Of a DNA stretch of 64,000 bases, positions 7,659 to 16,242 are shown one piece after another (position 1 is the first letter of the stretch; each line of letters opens with the position of its first letter). Both the position numbers and the translations under genes were made by a program. The notes below the pieces were generated by a model that was given only the letters and a program-made list of their open reading frames with translations, ran no database searches and was not told where the DNA came from. Origin of the DNA: Acidovorax sp. KKS102 (GTDB lineage Bacteria; Pseudomonadota; Gammaproteobacteria; Burkholderiales; Burkholderiaceae_C); the NCBI RefSeq assembly GCF_000302535.1, contig NC_018708.1:186001-250000 (forward strand). Direction: 5' to 3'.

Positions 7659-9542
7659 TCAGCCTTGCTGGCACACCCTCAGCACCTCCGCCCCGTAAGC
7701 CTCCAGCTTCTTCGCCCCCATGCCGCTGATACCCTGCAGGTCGTCCAGGGACGCGGGGTTGCGCTCGGCAATCGCAGCCAGTGTGGCGTCGTGAAAGATC
7801 ACATATGCGGGCAGGTTGTGCTCGCGTGCCACCTCGGCGCGCCAGGCCTTGAGGTTGATGAAGCGTGCCTGGGCATCGGGCCCCAGGTTGGCGGCAGCGG
7901 CGGGCGGTGCCGTGCTGCGGCGCGTGCGCTTGGCGGGCGCGCTGGCCGTGGATTCGCGCAGCAGCACGGGCACGTCCCCTTTGAGCACGGGGCGGGAGCC
8001 GTCGGTGAGGCTCAGCGTGTCGAAGCTGTGGCCGCTTTCCAGCATCACCTTTTGCAGCCCCACGGCCCCGGTGGCCAGCAGCTGGCGCAGCACGCCGCGC
8101 AACTGCGCTTCGGAATACTCCTTGCCCACGCCGAAGGTGGACAGCTTGTCGTGCCCGAACTGCTTCACCTTCTCGGTGTCCTTGCCGCGCACGATGTCCA
8201 TGATGTGGCCGGTGCCAAAGCTCAGGCCGCTGGCCTGCTGCACGCGATAGATGGTGGATAGCAGCTTGCGGGCGGCATCCGTGCCGTCCCACACCGCAGG
8301 CGGGTTCAGGCAGTTGTCGCAGTTGCCGCAGGGTGTGGAGTGTTCCCCGAAGTAGCCCAGCAGCCGCACGCGCCGGCAATCGGTGGCTTCGGCCAGGGCC
8401 AGCAGCGCATCGAGCTTGCCGCGCATCACCTGCTTGAACTCCTCGCTTGCGGGGCTCTCGTCGATCATGCGGCGCTGGTTCACCACGTCCTGCAGGCCGT
8501 AGGCCATCCAGGCGTCGGCATTCAGCCCGTCGCGGCCTGCGCGGCCGGTCTCCTGGTAGTAGCCTTCGATGTTCTTGGGCATGTCCACATGCGCCACAAA
8601 GCGCACATCGGGCTTGTCGATGCCCATGCCGAACGCGATGGTGGCCACCATCACGATGCCTTCCTCGCGCAGGAAGCGGTCCTGGTTCTGCTGGCGCACC
8701 TCAGCAGGCAGGCCGGCGTGGTAGGGCAGGGACTTGAGGCCCGCGTCCACCAGTGCGGCCGACATCTCCTCCACGCGCTTGCGCGACTGGCAGTACACCA
8801 CGCCCGCGTCCTCCGGGTGCTCGCGCTCGATGAAGCGCAGCAACTGCGCCAGCGGCTCCTTCTTTTCCTCGATGCGGTAGCGGATGTTGGGCCGGTCAAA
8901 GCTGCTCACGAAGTGCTGCGCGCCCTCCAGCTGCAGCCGCTCCACGATGTCGGCGCGCGTCAGCGCATCGGCCGTGGCCGTGAGCGCAATGCGCGGCACG
9001 CCCGCATAACGCTCGTGCAGCACCGTGAGCGCGCGGTATTCGGGGCGGAAGTCGTGGCCCCACTGGCTCACACAGTGCGCCTCGTCGATGGCAAACAGCG
9101 ACAGGTGACCGCCGTGGTACAGACTGTCGAGCAGGCCCAGGAACCGGGGCGTGTTCAGCCGCTCGGGCGCGGCATACAGCAGTGTGATGTCGCCAGTCTG
9201 CAGCCGCAGCTCCACGTCCTGCGTCTCGTCATAGCTCAGCGTGGAGTTGAGAAACGCGGCAGACACCCCCGCCTCGTGCAGCGCGCCCACCTGGTCGTGC
9301 ATCAGCGCAATCAGCGGCGAGACCACGATGGTGACCCCACGCCCCTGCTGCTGGCGCACGATGGCTGGCACCTGATAACACAGCGACTTGCCGCCGCCCG
9401 TGGGCATGAGCACCAGCGCGTCACTGCCCGCAATCACATGCTCAACGATGGCCTGTTGCGGGCCGCGGAACTCCTCGTAGCCAAAGACATCCTGCAAAAC
9501 CGATTGGGCAGGCGACAGCGCGGAAGATGGACGGGAAGACAA
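7659..9542 (-). CDS. recQ: ATP-dependent DNA helicase RecQ
   Basis: About 627 residues from the TTG at 9542. RecQ is a 3'-5' helicase acting in recombination and stalled-fork repair. Visible motifs are Walker A PTGGGKSLCYQ, Walker B with the RecQ loop AIDEAHCVSQWGHDFRPEY, motif VI QETGRAGRDG, and the zinc-binding cysteines in CRRVRLLGYFGE..CGNCDNC. A winged helix and a C-terminal HRDC domain (FINLKAWRAEVAREHNLPAYVIF) follow. The frame stays open upstream to a GTG at 9686, but that stretch reads through an intergenic repeat (9556-9600) and is not conserved. No ATG or GTG occurs between it and the conserved helicase core, so the start is uncertain. Confidence 0.93.
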   Translation of the reverse strand: MSSRPSSALSPAQSVLQDVFGYEEFRGPQQAIVEHVIAGSDALVLMPTGGGKSLCYQVPAIVRQQQGRGVTIVVSPLIALMHDQVGALHEAGVSAAFLNSTLSYDETQDVELRLQTGDITLLYAAPERLNTPRFLGLLDSLYHGGHLSLFAIDEAHCVSQWGHDFRPEYRALTVLHERYAGVPRIALTATADALTRADIVERLQLEGAQHFVSSFDRPNIRYRIEEKKEPLAQLLRFIEREHPEDAGVVYCQSRKRVEEMSAALVDAGLKSLPYHAGLPAEVRQQNQDRFLREEGIVMVATIAFGMGIDKPDVRFVAHVDMPKNIEGYYQETGRAGRDGLNADAWMAYGLQDVVNQRRMIDESPASEEFKQVMRGKLDALLALAEATDCRRVRLLGYFGEHSTPCGNCDNCLNPPAVWDGTDAARKLLSTIYRVQQASGLSFGTGHIMDIVRGKDTEKVKQFGHDKLSTFGVGKEYSEAQLRGVLRQLLATGAVGLQKVMLESGHSFDTLSLTDGSRPVLKGDVPVLLRESTASAPAKRTRRSTAPPAAAANLGPDAQARFINLKAWRAEVAREHNLPAYVIFHDATLAAIAERNPASLDDLQGISGMGAKKLEAYGAEVLRVCQQG

Positions 9543-9555
9543 GCGGTGACTCTGA

Positions 9556-9600
9556 ATTTGATAGCTATCAGCGCTTATAAATAAAGCGCTAGAGGCTGAT
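9556..9600. repeat. Interspersed AGCGCT/AGCTAT repeat, copy 2
   Basis: TTTGATAGCTATCAGCGC followed by TTATAAATAAAGCGCTAGAG. It contains the paired AGCGCTT / AAGCGCT arms and an adjacent ATAGCTAT palindrome. It sits just upstream of recQ. Confidence 0.75.
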
Positions 9601-9737
9601 TTGACTGATATTTCTTGGCGGGCGTGCCGCTGGCGAAGCGCGTATTGTGCGCCGGGTGCTGCGCCCCGTGCGGCGGCGTCTACCACCGCCGGGCCGTGGG
9701 CCCGTCCACCGGGGCGCGTCGGCGGATGGGCAGGGCG

Positions 9738-9769
9738 AAAAAAAGCCGGCCCCTGAGTGCCGGCTTTTT
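9738..9769 (-). terminator. Bidirectional terminator
   Basis: AAAAAAAGCCGGC / GCCGGCTTTTT: a 6-bp GC stem flanked by A-run and T-run, with loop CCCTGAGT. It is placed to stop the RNA-binding-protein gene on the minus strand. Confidence 0.85.
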
Positions 9770-9786
9770 ACAGGGAGCTGTCTGGC

Positions 9787-10137
9787 TCAGTAGCGGCCAC
9801 CGCCGTAGCCACCGTTGCCATAGCCCACGTCGGAGCGTGTGCTGGAGCGGTAGCCCTGGGCGCCGTCGCCGCCTGCGCCACGGCTGTCTTCGCGGGGACG
9901 CGCCAGGTTGACCACAATCGTGCGGCCATCCACGGAGACGCCGTGCAGTGCGGAGATGGCGGCCTGCGCCACTTCGGCGTTGACCATTTCGACAAAACCG
10001 AAGCCTTTGGATCGACCGGTTTAGCGGGCCATCATGACCTTGGCGGAGGAGACACCGCCAAATTCGGCGAAGTTGCTTTCCAGGCTGGAATCGGTCACGG
10101 AGTAGGGAAGGTTACCCACGGAGATCTTGGTGCTCAT
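9787..10137 (-). pseudogene. RRM RNA-binding protein interrupted by an in-frame stop
   Basis: A 116-codon frame beginning MSTKISVGNLPYSVTDSSLE and ending in a glycine-rich tail (GYGNGGYGGGRY), the layout of small bacterial RRM proteins that resemble eukaryotic glycine-rich RNA-binding proteins. RNP2 is ISVGNLPY and RNP1 is SKGFGFVEM. Codon 39 (10021-10023) is TAA, between VMMAR and TGRSKGFGF, exactly where relatives carry an acidic residue (R-E/D-TGRSKGF). The frame continues without shift on both sides, so a single GAA to TAA change explains it. It is either a recent nonsense mutation, a sequence error, or a readthrough site. The rest of the domain is intact. Confidence 0.8.
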
Positions 10138-10265
10138 GGGGGAGCCTTTCTGAAGAATGCTGGCGCGCCAGCAAGAGCGCGCCGTGGGGAGGCGGTTGTG
10201 CGAATCAGGAATCCGCGGCAACCGGGAGGGGGATTCAGGATGCGTTCGGGCCTTGCGGTGCTTTG

Positions 10266-10508
10266 TCAGCACGCAGGCGGGTGCGCCATGCTCGTTTGCA
10301 GCCAGCCTTGGGTGACGGCAAAAAGCCGTGCGGCTTCGCGCGAGGCAAAGGCTTTGTCAAAGCGGAACACGCGGCTGTAGCTGCCGTTGCCCTGGGATCG
10401 GTGGACGGAAAACGAGGCGCGGAAGAAGCGGCCGCAGTCGGTCGGATGTGTCGAGGGCGAAACGACGAACGGGCCCATGGAAATGGCTGTCTGTGAAATG
10501 GGGTGCAC
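10266..10508 (-). CDS. Small hypothetical protein
   Basis: Up to 80 residues; the ATG at 10478 (MGPFVVSPSTHPTDCG) is an equally possible start. The C-terminal half, GNGSYSRVFRFDKAFASREA then ARLFAVTQGWLQT, has alternating aromatic and charged residues and GC-rich third positions like a real gene. I cannot name a family. It lies 128 bp upstream of the RRM gene on the same strand and could share its transcript. Confidence 0.45.
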   Translation of the reverse strand: MHPISQTAISMGPFVVSPSTHPTDCGRFFRASFSVHRSQGNGSYSRVFRFDKAFASREAARLFAVTQGWLQTSMAHPPAC

Positions 10509-11246
10509 TCAGTCTGGAACGCAAGCGCTTAAAGCAGCCTGCGTGAGCATTGAACGGACTCGGTGGACTGCAGCTCGACAGATCCACTGGGGCGACAAAG
10601 GTCGCAAAGATCAGCCTGCAGGGGACGGCGAGTCGCCGCGGTGCGCAGGCGTTGCGGTGACGAAACTGGTCAGGAGACGTGACTGCAATTGAGGTGGCTA
10701 TATTGCAATCTGTAATGTAGTTGGTGATCAATATTCTTGGGGTTTTAAAAGCACGGAATCCCCGGTAGGACGGGAATCACCCGCAGCGGCCTTGGGCGGC
10801 CGCTCGGGAGCGAAATGCGCCATGAAAGACAAAACATGAACTCTCCTATTGATAGCAGCTGGCGCATATGCAATAAGCGCTGAGGGCCGAAAAGGCTTGA
10901 AATATCGCGCTGCCGGCCAGTCAGACCCTCACTGCGATGAAGCTCCATTGCGCGCTCCGCCGCCGCTCTGCCCTCGCGTGCAATAGCTGCGCAGCCCGTG
11001 CACACCATCGACCCGGACTCATGCATGGCTGCCAAGCCCTGTCCTGGTATTGCTTGTGGCTATATCCATATCCCCAGTCGTCAGTTCATTTCGCAAATTG
11101 CGGCCACTAGACTTGACTTGCGCAAATACCGGCCGTCACGGCATGGCCCCCCACGGGCCAGCGCAACCGCCTGGCGGCAGGCGCATTCGCACATGCGGAT
11201 GGCAGCCCGCAGCTGCTTACCCGTCAAAACAATGAAGGAGACTGTC
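10509..11246. other. Long intergenic region upstream of the TRAP operon
   Basis: About 740 bp without a convincing gene. It includes an interspersed repeat at 10848-10891, a GCGGCC / GGCCGC hairpin near 10787-10803, and A/T-rich DNA at about 10690-10745 that could hold promoters. A minus-strand frame through 10745-11035 was rejected because it reads through the repeat. The promoter of dctP must lie in the right half, and a long leader for the RRM transcript in the left half is possible. Confidence 0.4.
10848..10891. repeat. Interspersed AGCGCT/AGCTAT repeat, copy 3
   Basis: ATTGATAGCAGCTGGCGCAT followed by ATGCAATAAGCGCTGAGGGC, a diverged copy in the long intergenic region. Confidence 0.6.
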
Positions 11247-12263
11247 ATGAAAAAAATCACCTCGCTGCGCCGCCTCGCGGTGGCCCTGCTCGTTTCGGGC
11301 GTGTCGCTGCACGCGGCCGCCCAGGCTTATGCCGACCGCACGATCCGCGTGGGCCACCAGGCCCAGCCCGATGCTCCCATCTCGCAAGCCGCACGCAAGT
11401 TCGCCGAACTGGTGGCCGAAAAGAGCGGTGGGCGCCTGAAGATCAAGGAATTCCCCGCCTCGCAGCTGGGCAACGAAGCCCAGCAGCTGGGCGCGCTGCG
11501 CGGCGGCACGCAGGAACTCTTCATCCCTACCACCACTTCGCTTGCGTCCGTGATCAAGGAATTCGGCCTGCTGGACTTCCCCTTCCTTGTCTCCACGACG
11601 GCGCAGGCCGAAGCGCTGCTTGACGGGCCTGCTGGCGCCGCGCTGCTCGAGCGGTTGCCCGCCAAGGGTCTCATCGGCCTGGGGTACTGGGAGAACGGCT
11701 TTCGCAACGTCACCAACAGCGCTCGGCCCATCCAGAAGCCAGAGGATTTCGCAGGGCTCAAGCTGCGGGTGATCCCCAACCCCGTGTTCATCGAAGCCTT
11801 CAAGGCCTTGGGCGCCAACCCGACGCCGCTGCCCTTCGGCGAGCTGTACGGCGCGCTCGAATCGCGGGCCGTGGACGGCCAGGAGAACCCCTACGTGCTG
11901 ATCGACACCTCGAAGTTCTATGAGGTGCAGAAGTTCGCCAGCAACACCAACCACGTCTACAGCCCGCTGATCGTGCTGGCCGGCAAGCCTTTCTGGGACA
12001 AGCTCTCCGACAGCGAACGGCAGATCCTGCAGGCCGCCTTCAAAGAGGCGCAGGCCTACCAGCGCGCGCTCAGCCGCCAGGCGACCACCTCGGCGATGGC
12101 GGAAGTGAAGGCCAAGGGCATGAAGATCAACGACGTAAGCCCCGCCGAGTTGCAGCGCATGGAGGCCGTGGTGCGCCCCGTCACCGACAAGTTCGCCGCC
12201 ACGTACGACCCGGCGATCACGCGCGGCTTCTTCGCCGAACTGCAGAAGATCAAGCAGAAATAA
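11247..12263 (+). CDS. TRAP transporter solute-binding protein (DctP family)
   Basis: 338 residues. This periplasmic receptor captures an organic acid and hands it to the DctQM membrane unit. A signal peptide (MKKITSLRRLAVALLVSG then VSLHAAAQA) covers about the first 27 residues. The fold signature includes GHQAQPDAPISQAARKFAEL and WENGFRNVTNSARPIQKPED, followed by GLKLRVIPNPVFIEAFKALG with the carboxylate-clamping arginine and the E-N-P block DGQENPYVLI. The start is set by AAGGAG at 11234-11239; a longer frame to 10998 has no such support. It is first of a dctP-dctQ-dctM operon that converges on the dehydrogenase operon at 14485-19063. The substrate is unknown. Confidence 0.92.
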   Translation: MKKITSLRRLAVALLVSGVSLHAAAQAYADRTIRVGHQAQPDAPISQAARKFAELVAEKSGGRLKIKEFPASQLGNEAQQLGALRGGTQELFIPTTTSLASVIKEFGLLDFPFLVSTTAQAEALLDGPAGAALLERLPAKGLIGLGYWENGFRNVTNSARPIQKPEDFAGLKLRVIPNPVFIEAFKALGANPTPLPFGELYGALESRAVDGQENPYVLIDTSKFYEVQKFASNTNHVYSPLIVLAGKPFWDKLSDSERQILQAAFKEAQAYQRALSRQATTSAMAEVKAKGMKINDVSPAELQRMEAVVRPVTDKFAATYDPAITRGFFAELQKIKQK

Positions 12264-12403
12264 CCAACAGGCGCGCTCGGTCGCGGCGTGCAAGCGCGCT
12301 TCGGCCGGTCTGTGCGCGTGCACGGATGTGCGCACTGGCCGGTGGCTTCGGCCTTTCTTAAAAACCATAACAACACAGCGACCTTCGCTCAGGGGACGAT
12401 CTC

Positions 12404-13012
12404 GTGCGAAAAATCATCGACATCTATTGCGGCATCTTTGAATTCCTGATCGCGCTCATGCTGGCGCTGATGGTGATCCTGGTCTTCGGCAACGTGGTGC
12501 TGCGCTACGGCTTCAACTCCGGCATCGCGATCTCCGAAGAAGTGGCCCGCTGGCTCTTCATCTGGATCACGTTCCTGGGCGCCGTGGTGGCCCTGCGAGA
12601 ACGGGCGCACCTGGGCGTGGACATGCTGGTGTCGCGGCTCCCCGTGGCGGGCAAAAAGCTCTGCCTGGCGGCCAGCTACGCCTGCATGCTCTACATCCTG
12701 TGGCTGTTGTATGAAGGCAGTCTGGCGCAGGTGCGCATCAACTGGGACACCGAAGCGCCCGTCACCGGCGCCTCCATGGCCATCGTGTATGCCGCCGGGG
12801 CGGTCTTCGCCGTGTGTGCTGCCCTTATCTTGCTGACGGATGGCGTCCGGCTGCTGACAGGCCGGCTGTCGGTGGACGAGCTGGTGGCCATCCAGGAGTC
12901 CGAAGAAGCCGGAGCCCTGGCCCAGGCGCTCGGTCCGCACGGGTCGCTAGGCGCGCCCGGCACCTCTCCCGCCGCCCCCGCTGGTGGCTCCCAACACTCC
13001 ACAAGTTCCTGA
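12404..13012 (+). CDS. TRAP transporter small permease (DctQ family)
   Basis: 202 residues with four predicted membrane helices. WLFIWITFLGAVVALRERAHL is the DctQ signature. It starts at a GTG (12404). The last 40 residues are an unusual Ala/Pro/Gly/Ser-rich cytoplasmic tail (GAPGTSPAAPAGGSQHSTSS) beyond the usual family end. Only 2 bp separate its stop from dctM, indicating translational coupling. It joins DctM in the inner membrane to form the transporter. Confidence 0.9.
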   Translation: MRKIIDIYCGIFEFLIALMLALMVILVFGNVVLRYGFNSGIAISEEVARWLFIWITFLGAVVALRERAHLGVDMLVSRLPVAGKKLCLAASYACMLYILWLLYEGSLAQVRINWDTEAPVTGASMAIVYAAGAVFAVCAALILLTDGVRLLTGRLSVDELVAIQESEEAGALAQALGPHGSLGAPGTSPAAPAGGSQHSTSS

Positions 13013-13014
13013 TC

Positions 13015-14295
13015 ATGACCATCGCGGTTTTTCTTGCGTCGCTGCTGCTGGCGATGGCCATCGGCATGCCTATTTCCTTCGCGTTGTTGGCCAGTGGCGT
13101 GGCCCTCATGTGGCAGTTGGACCTGTTCGATGCGCAGATCCTCATCCAGAACCTGATCGGCGGGGCCGACAGTTTTCCGCTGCTGGCCGTGCCTTTCTTC
13201 ATGCTGGCCGGCGAAATCATGAATGTGGGCGGGCTGTCCAAACGCATCGTCAACCTGGCGCTGTCGCTGGTCGGCCACGTGCGCGGCGGCCTGGGCTACG
13301 TGACCATCATGGCCGGTTGTCTGCTGTCCGCGCTGTCCGGTTCGGCCGTGGCTGACGCGGCGGCGCTCACGGCACTGCTGCTCCCCATGATGGTGAAGGC
13401 CGGGCACGACAAGGCCCAGGCTGGCGGCCTGATTGCAGCCACAGGCATCATCGGCCCGGTCATCCCGCCGAGCATCGGGCTCGTCATCTTCGGCGTAGCG
13501 GCCAACGTGTCCATCTCCAAGCTGTTCATGGCGGCCATCGTGCCGGGCCTGCTGATCGGCGGAGCTTTGTGGGTGACCTGGGCCTGGCTGGTGCGGCGTG
13601 AAAAGATCCAGCCGCCGCCGCGCAAGTCCATGCGCGAAGTCCTGGCCGCTGCGCGCGAGGCCAGCTGGGCGCTGCTGCTGCCGATCATCATCCTCGTCGG
13701 CCTGCGCATGGGCGTGTTCACGCCGACGGAAGCCGCCGTGGTGGCCGCAGTCTATGCCTTCGTGGTGGCGACCTTCGTGTACCGCGAACTCACGCTGCGC
13801 CAGCTTTACCGCGTCTTCGTGGGTGCTGCCAAGACCAGCGCCATCGTGATGTTCCTGATCGCCGCCGCCATGGTGAGCGCCTGGCTCATCACCGTGGCCG
13901 ACCTGCCCTCCAAGGTGGTGGGCCTGCTGGAGCCCTTCATGGGCAACAAGATTCTGCTGATGGCCGCCATCATGGTGCTGGTGATGGTCGTCGGCACGGC
14001 GATGGACATGACGCCCACCATCCTGATCCTCACGCCCATCCTGATGCCGGTGGTCAACGCGGCGGGCATCGATCCGGTGTATTTCGGCGTGATGTTCATC
14101 ATCAATAACTCCATCGGCCTGATCACGCCGCCCGTGGGCGTGGTGCTGAACGTGGTGGCCGGCGTGGGCAAGATGCGCATGGACGATGTCACGCGCGGCG
14201 TGCTGCCCTTCATGCTGGCCGAGTTCGCGGTCATGTTCCTGATGATCTTCTTCCCGATCCTGGTCACGGGGCCTGCGCGCTGGTTCCATGGGTGA
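13015..14295 (+). CDS. TRAP transporter large permease (DctM family)
   Basis: 426 residues, the 11-12-helix ion-coupled transport subunit. Conserved blocks are PLLAVPFFMLAGEIMNVGGL, GSAVADAAALTALLLPMM, the helical-hairpin motif IIGPVIPPSIGLVIFG, and NNSIGLITPPVGVVLNVVAG. The start at 13015 follows dctQ by 2 bp; an open frame further upstream overlaps dctQ and is ignored. A strong terminator follows at 14360. Confidence 0.94.
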   Translation: MTIAVFLASLLLAMAIGMPISFALLASGVALMWQLDLFDAQILIQNLIGGADSFPLLAVPFFMLAGEIMNVGGLSKRIVNLALSLVGHVRGGLGYVTIMAGCLLSALSGSAVADAAALTALLLPMMVKAGHDKAQAGGLIAATGIIGPVIPPSIGLVIFGVAANVSISKLFMAAIVPGLLIGGALWVTWAWLVRREKIQPPPRKSMREVLAAAREASWALLLPIIILVGLRMGVFTPTEAAVVAAVYAFVVATFVYRELTLRQLYRVFVGAAKTSAIVMFLIAAAMVSAWLITVADLPSKVVGLLEPFMGNKILLMAAIMVLVMVVGTAMDMTPTILILTPILMPVVNAAGIDPVYFGVMFIINNSIGLITPPVGVVLNVVAGVGKMRMDDVTRGVLPFMLAEFAVMFLMIFFPILVTGPARWFHG

Positions 14296-14359
14296 CGGCT
14301 GACGCCGGGCCCACGAGCCTGCGCCGGTCGACGGGAGCGCTGCGGCGCCCCGGGCTCAC

Positions 14360-14400
14360 GGCCTGAAGACTCGCAAGAGGTCTTCAGGCCGTTTCTTCTT
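14360..14400 (+). terminator. Terminator of the TRAP operon
   Basis: Perfect 11-bp stem GGCCTGAAGAC / GTCTTCAGGCC, 9-nt loop, then GTTTCTTCTT. Confidence 0.88.
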
Positions 14401-14438
14401 GGCTGGCGCTCGGGTCGGAACGGGCGCGGGCCGGACGC

Positions 14439-14470
14439 AAAAAAAGGGCCGGACCGCCAGGGCCCGGCCC
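14439..14470 (-). terminator. Terminator of the dehydrogenase operon
   Basis: Stem GGGCCGG / CCGGCCC (14446-14452 and 14464-14470), followed on the minus strand by seven T. It lies 14 bp after the dld stop. Confidence 0.82.
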
Positions 14471-14484
14471 GAAGGACCGCGGTA

Positions 14485-16242
14485 TCACCGGCCGGGCGGC
14501 CCGCGATGCTCGTCGCAGCACACCGCCCGCCAGCGATGCCGCGTCGAGGTCTGGCCGATGCCGGGATTGAAGGTGTTGGTCGGGTCCAGGCTGCGGTAGA
14601 AGCCCTCGAGCACCGGGCCTGCGCGGTAGATGTGACCGACGTTGTGTTCGGCCGGGTACTTCGCGCCGCGCGCGTCCAGAAGCGCCAGCACGCGCTCCTT
14701 GAACTGCGCGCAGTCCACGCCCTTCTTCACCAGGTATTCCTGGTGCATCACGTGGCAGAAGAAATGTCCGCAGTACATGGGCTGCTCGACCTGCGCAGCC
14801 AGCTCCGGCGGCAGGATCTCGAACCATTCCAGCGCATTGCGCGGCAGCGCGATGTCCAGCGCCACCACGTCTTCCACCGTGTCGGCATGCACCGCCCGGT
14901 AGCGGTTGGTGGCGTTGCCGACGGCAAAGCGGTTCAGGAAGGCCGCGCCGGCCTCCTCCTCATTGCATTCGAAGAAGCCTGCCTCCGGGCGTTCGGCCAT
15001 GAAGGTCTGCAGATAGGCACGCGTTTCCTCGATGCCCGCGTCGCTTACCTTCAAGAGCAGGTGGTGCGCGTAGCGGTCGCGAAAGGCGTTCATGCGCGCA
15101 GGCAGGTGTTCGGGCATCCGGTTGGCGAGCCGCTGCAGCAGGCGGTCGGCCAGGTTCCGCCCCAGCCCGCAGCGCTCGGCGAGCGCGTCGAAACGGCTCT
15201 TGAGCGCGAAGGCCAGCGGCACGCGCGCGGTGCCCAGTTTGCGGATGTAGACGAACAGGTCCTTGCCGTAGGTGCGGCTCAGATCGTAGGCCGAGCGGTG
15301 CATGTACTCGGCCGCCACGGGCAGGGAAGCGAAGCAGGCCAGCATGTGGCGGCGCAGGTCCGCGAGGTCGCGCGGCTGGTTGGTGCCGATGTAGAACACT
15401 CGGGTGTCCGTATCCGCCGCGAAGGTGTCCAGGCGCAGCGCGAAGACGGCGATCTTGCCGGCGGAGCCCGAGGCCTCGTAGAGGCGGCGCGGGTCGGCGT
15501 TGTAGCGTGCTGGCTCGCTGGAATCGATGTCGCGCACATGCTGCGAGTACTCGCGGTCAGAGGCCATGCGGCCGGGTTCGGCCGGCAGGTCGTCGCGAGC
15601 GAAACGGCCACTCTCCAGGGTGGCGAGGATCTGCTCGGGATCGTCGCCGAGTGCCATGCCCAGGTGGTTGACGAGCCGCAGTTGGCCGTCCTCGTCGATG
15701 CAAGCGAAGAGCGAGAACTGCGTGAAGGCAGGACCGCGCCGGATGAGCGAGCCCCCGGAGTTGTTGCAGATGCCGCCTGTCACCGAGGCGCCGATGCAAC
15801 TCGACCCGATCACGGAATGCGGCTCGCGGCCCAGCGGCTTGAGCCTGCGTTCGAGCTGTTCGAGCGTGACACCGGGCTGGGCCAGCACCTGCTCGCCGCG
15901 CTGCAGCAGGTCCAGCTGTTTGAGCCGCAGCATGTTGATGAGCACTACCGGGCGGTCGTAGCCGCCCTCCATCGGTGTGGAGCCGCCCGTGAGGCCTGTG
16001 TTGGCGGCCTGGCAGAGGATGACGGTGCCGGCGGCGTGGCAGGCCTTCAGCGTGTGCCACAGCTGCGTCAGGCTGCCGGGGCGCACCACGGCCAGCACGT
16101 CGCCGCCGCCGTAGCGAAAGCCGCTGCGGTAGCGGCGCGTGGACGCATCGCCCGTCAGCACATGGCCGCCGCCGACGATCTCCTTGAGTCGTGCCAGCAG
16201 GTCGGAGGGTGCGAGGGCGGCTGCCGGTGGCATGGCCGTCAT
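14485..16242 (-). CDS. dld: Quinone-dependent D-lactate dehydrogenase
   Basis: 585 residues, close to E. coli Dld (about 570). This peripheral membrane FAD enzyme oxidises D-lactate to pyruvate and passes electrons to quinone. The FAD_binding_4 domain includes [20 protein letters not shown] and [20 protein letters not shown]. The C-terminal membrane-binding domain is recognised by [19 protein letters not shown] and [14 protein letters not shown]. The ATG at 16242 overlaps the stop of the aldehyde dehydrogenase gene by the 4-base ATGA, so the two are translationally coupled. It is last in the operon before the terminator at 14439. Confidence 0.92.
   Translation of the reverse strand: MTAMPPAAALAPSDLLARLKEIVGGGHVLTGDASTRRYRSGFRYGGGDVLAVVRPGSLTQLWHTLKACHAAGTVILCQAANTGLTGGSTPMEGGYDRPVVLINMLRLKQLDLLQRGEQVLAQPGVTLEQLERRLKPLGREPHSVIGSSCIGASVTGGICNNSGGSLIRRGPAFTQFSLFACIDEDGQLRLVNHLGMALGDDPEQILATLESGRFARDDLPAEPGRMASDREYSQHVRDIDSSEPARYNADPRRLYEASGSAGKIAVFALRLDTFAADTDTRVFYIGTNQPRDLADLRRHMLACFASLPVAAEYMHRSAYDLSRTYGKDLFVYIRKLGTARVPLAFALKSRFDALAERCGLGRNLADRLLQRLANRMPEHLPARMNAFRDRYAHHLLLKVSDAGIEETRAYLQTFMAERPEAGFFECNEEEAGAAFLNRFAVGNATNRYRAVHADTVEDVVALDIALPRNALEWFEILPPELAAQVEQPMYCGHFFCHVMHQEYLVKKGVDCAQFKERVLALLDARGAKYPAEHNVGHIYRAGPVLEGFYRSLDPTNTFNPGIGQTSTRHRWRAVCCDEHRGPPGR

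Noticed and set aside
9543-9686. N-terminal extension of RecQ up to a GTG at 9686
   Set aside because: It reads through an interspersed repeat and is not similar to RecQ proteins, so it is probably untranslated.
10745-11035. 96-codon minus-strand frame
   Set aside because: It includes a copy of the interspersed repeat, has no ribosome binding site or recognisable feature, and composition is not coding-like.
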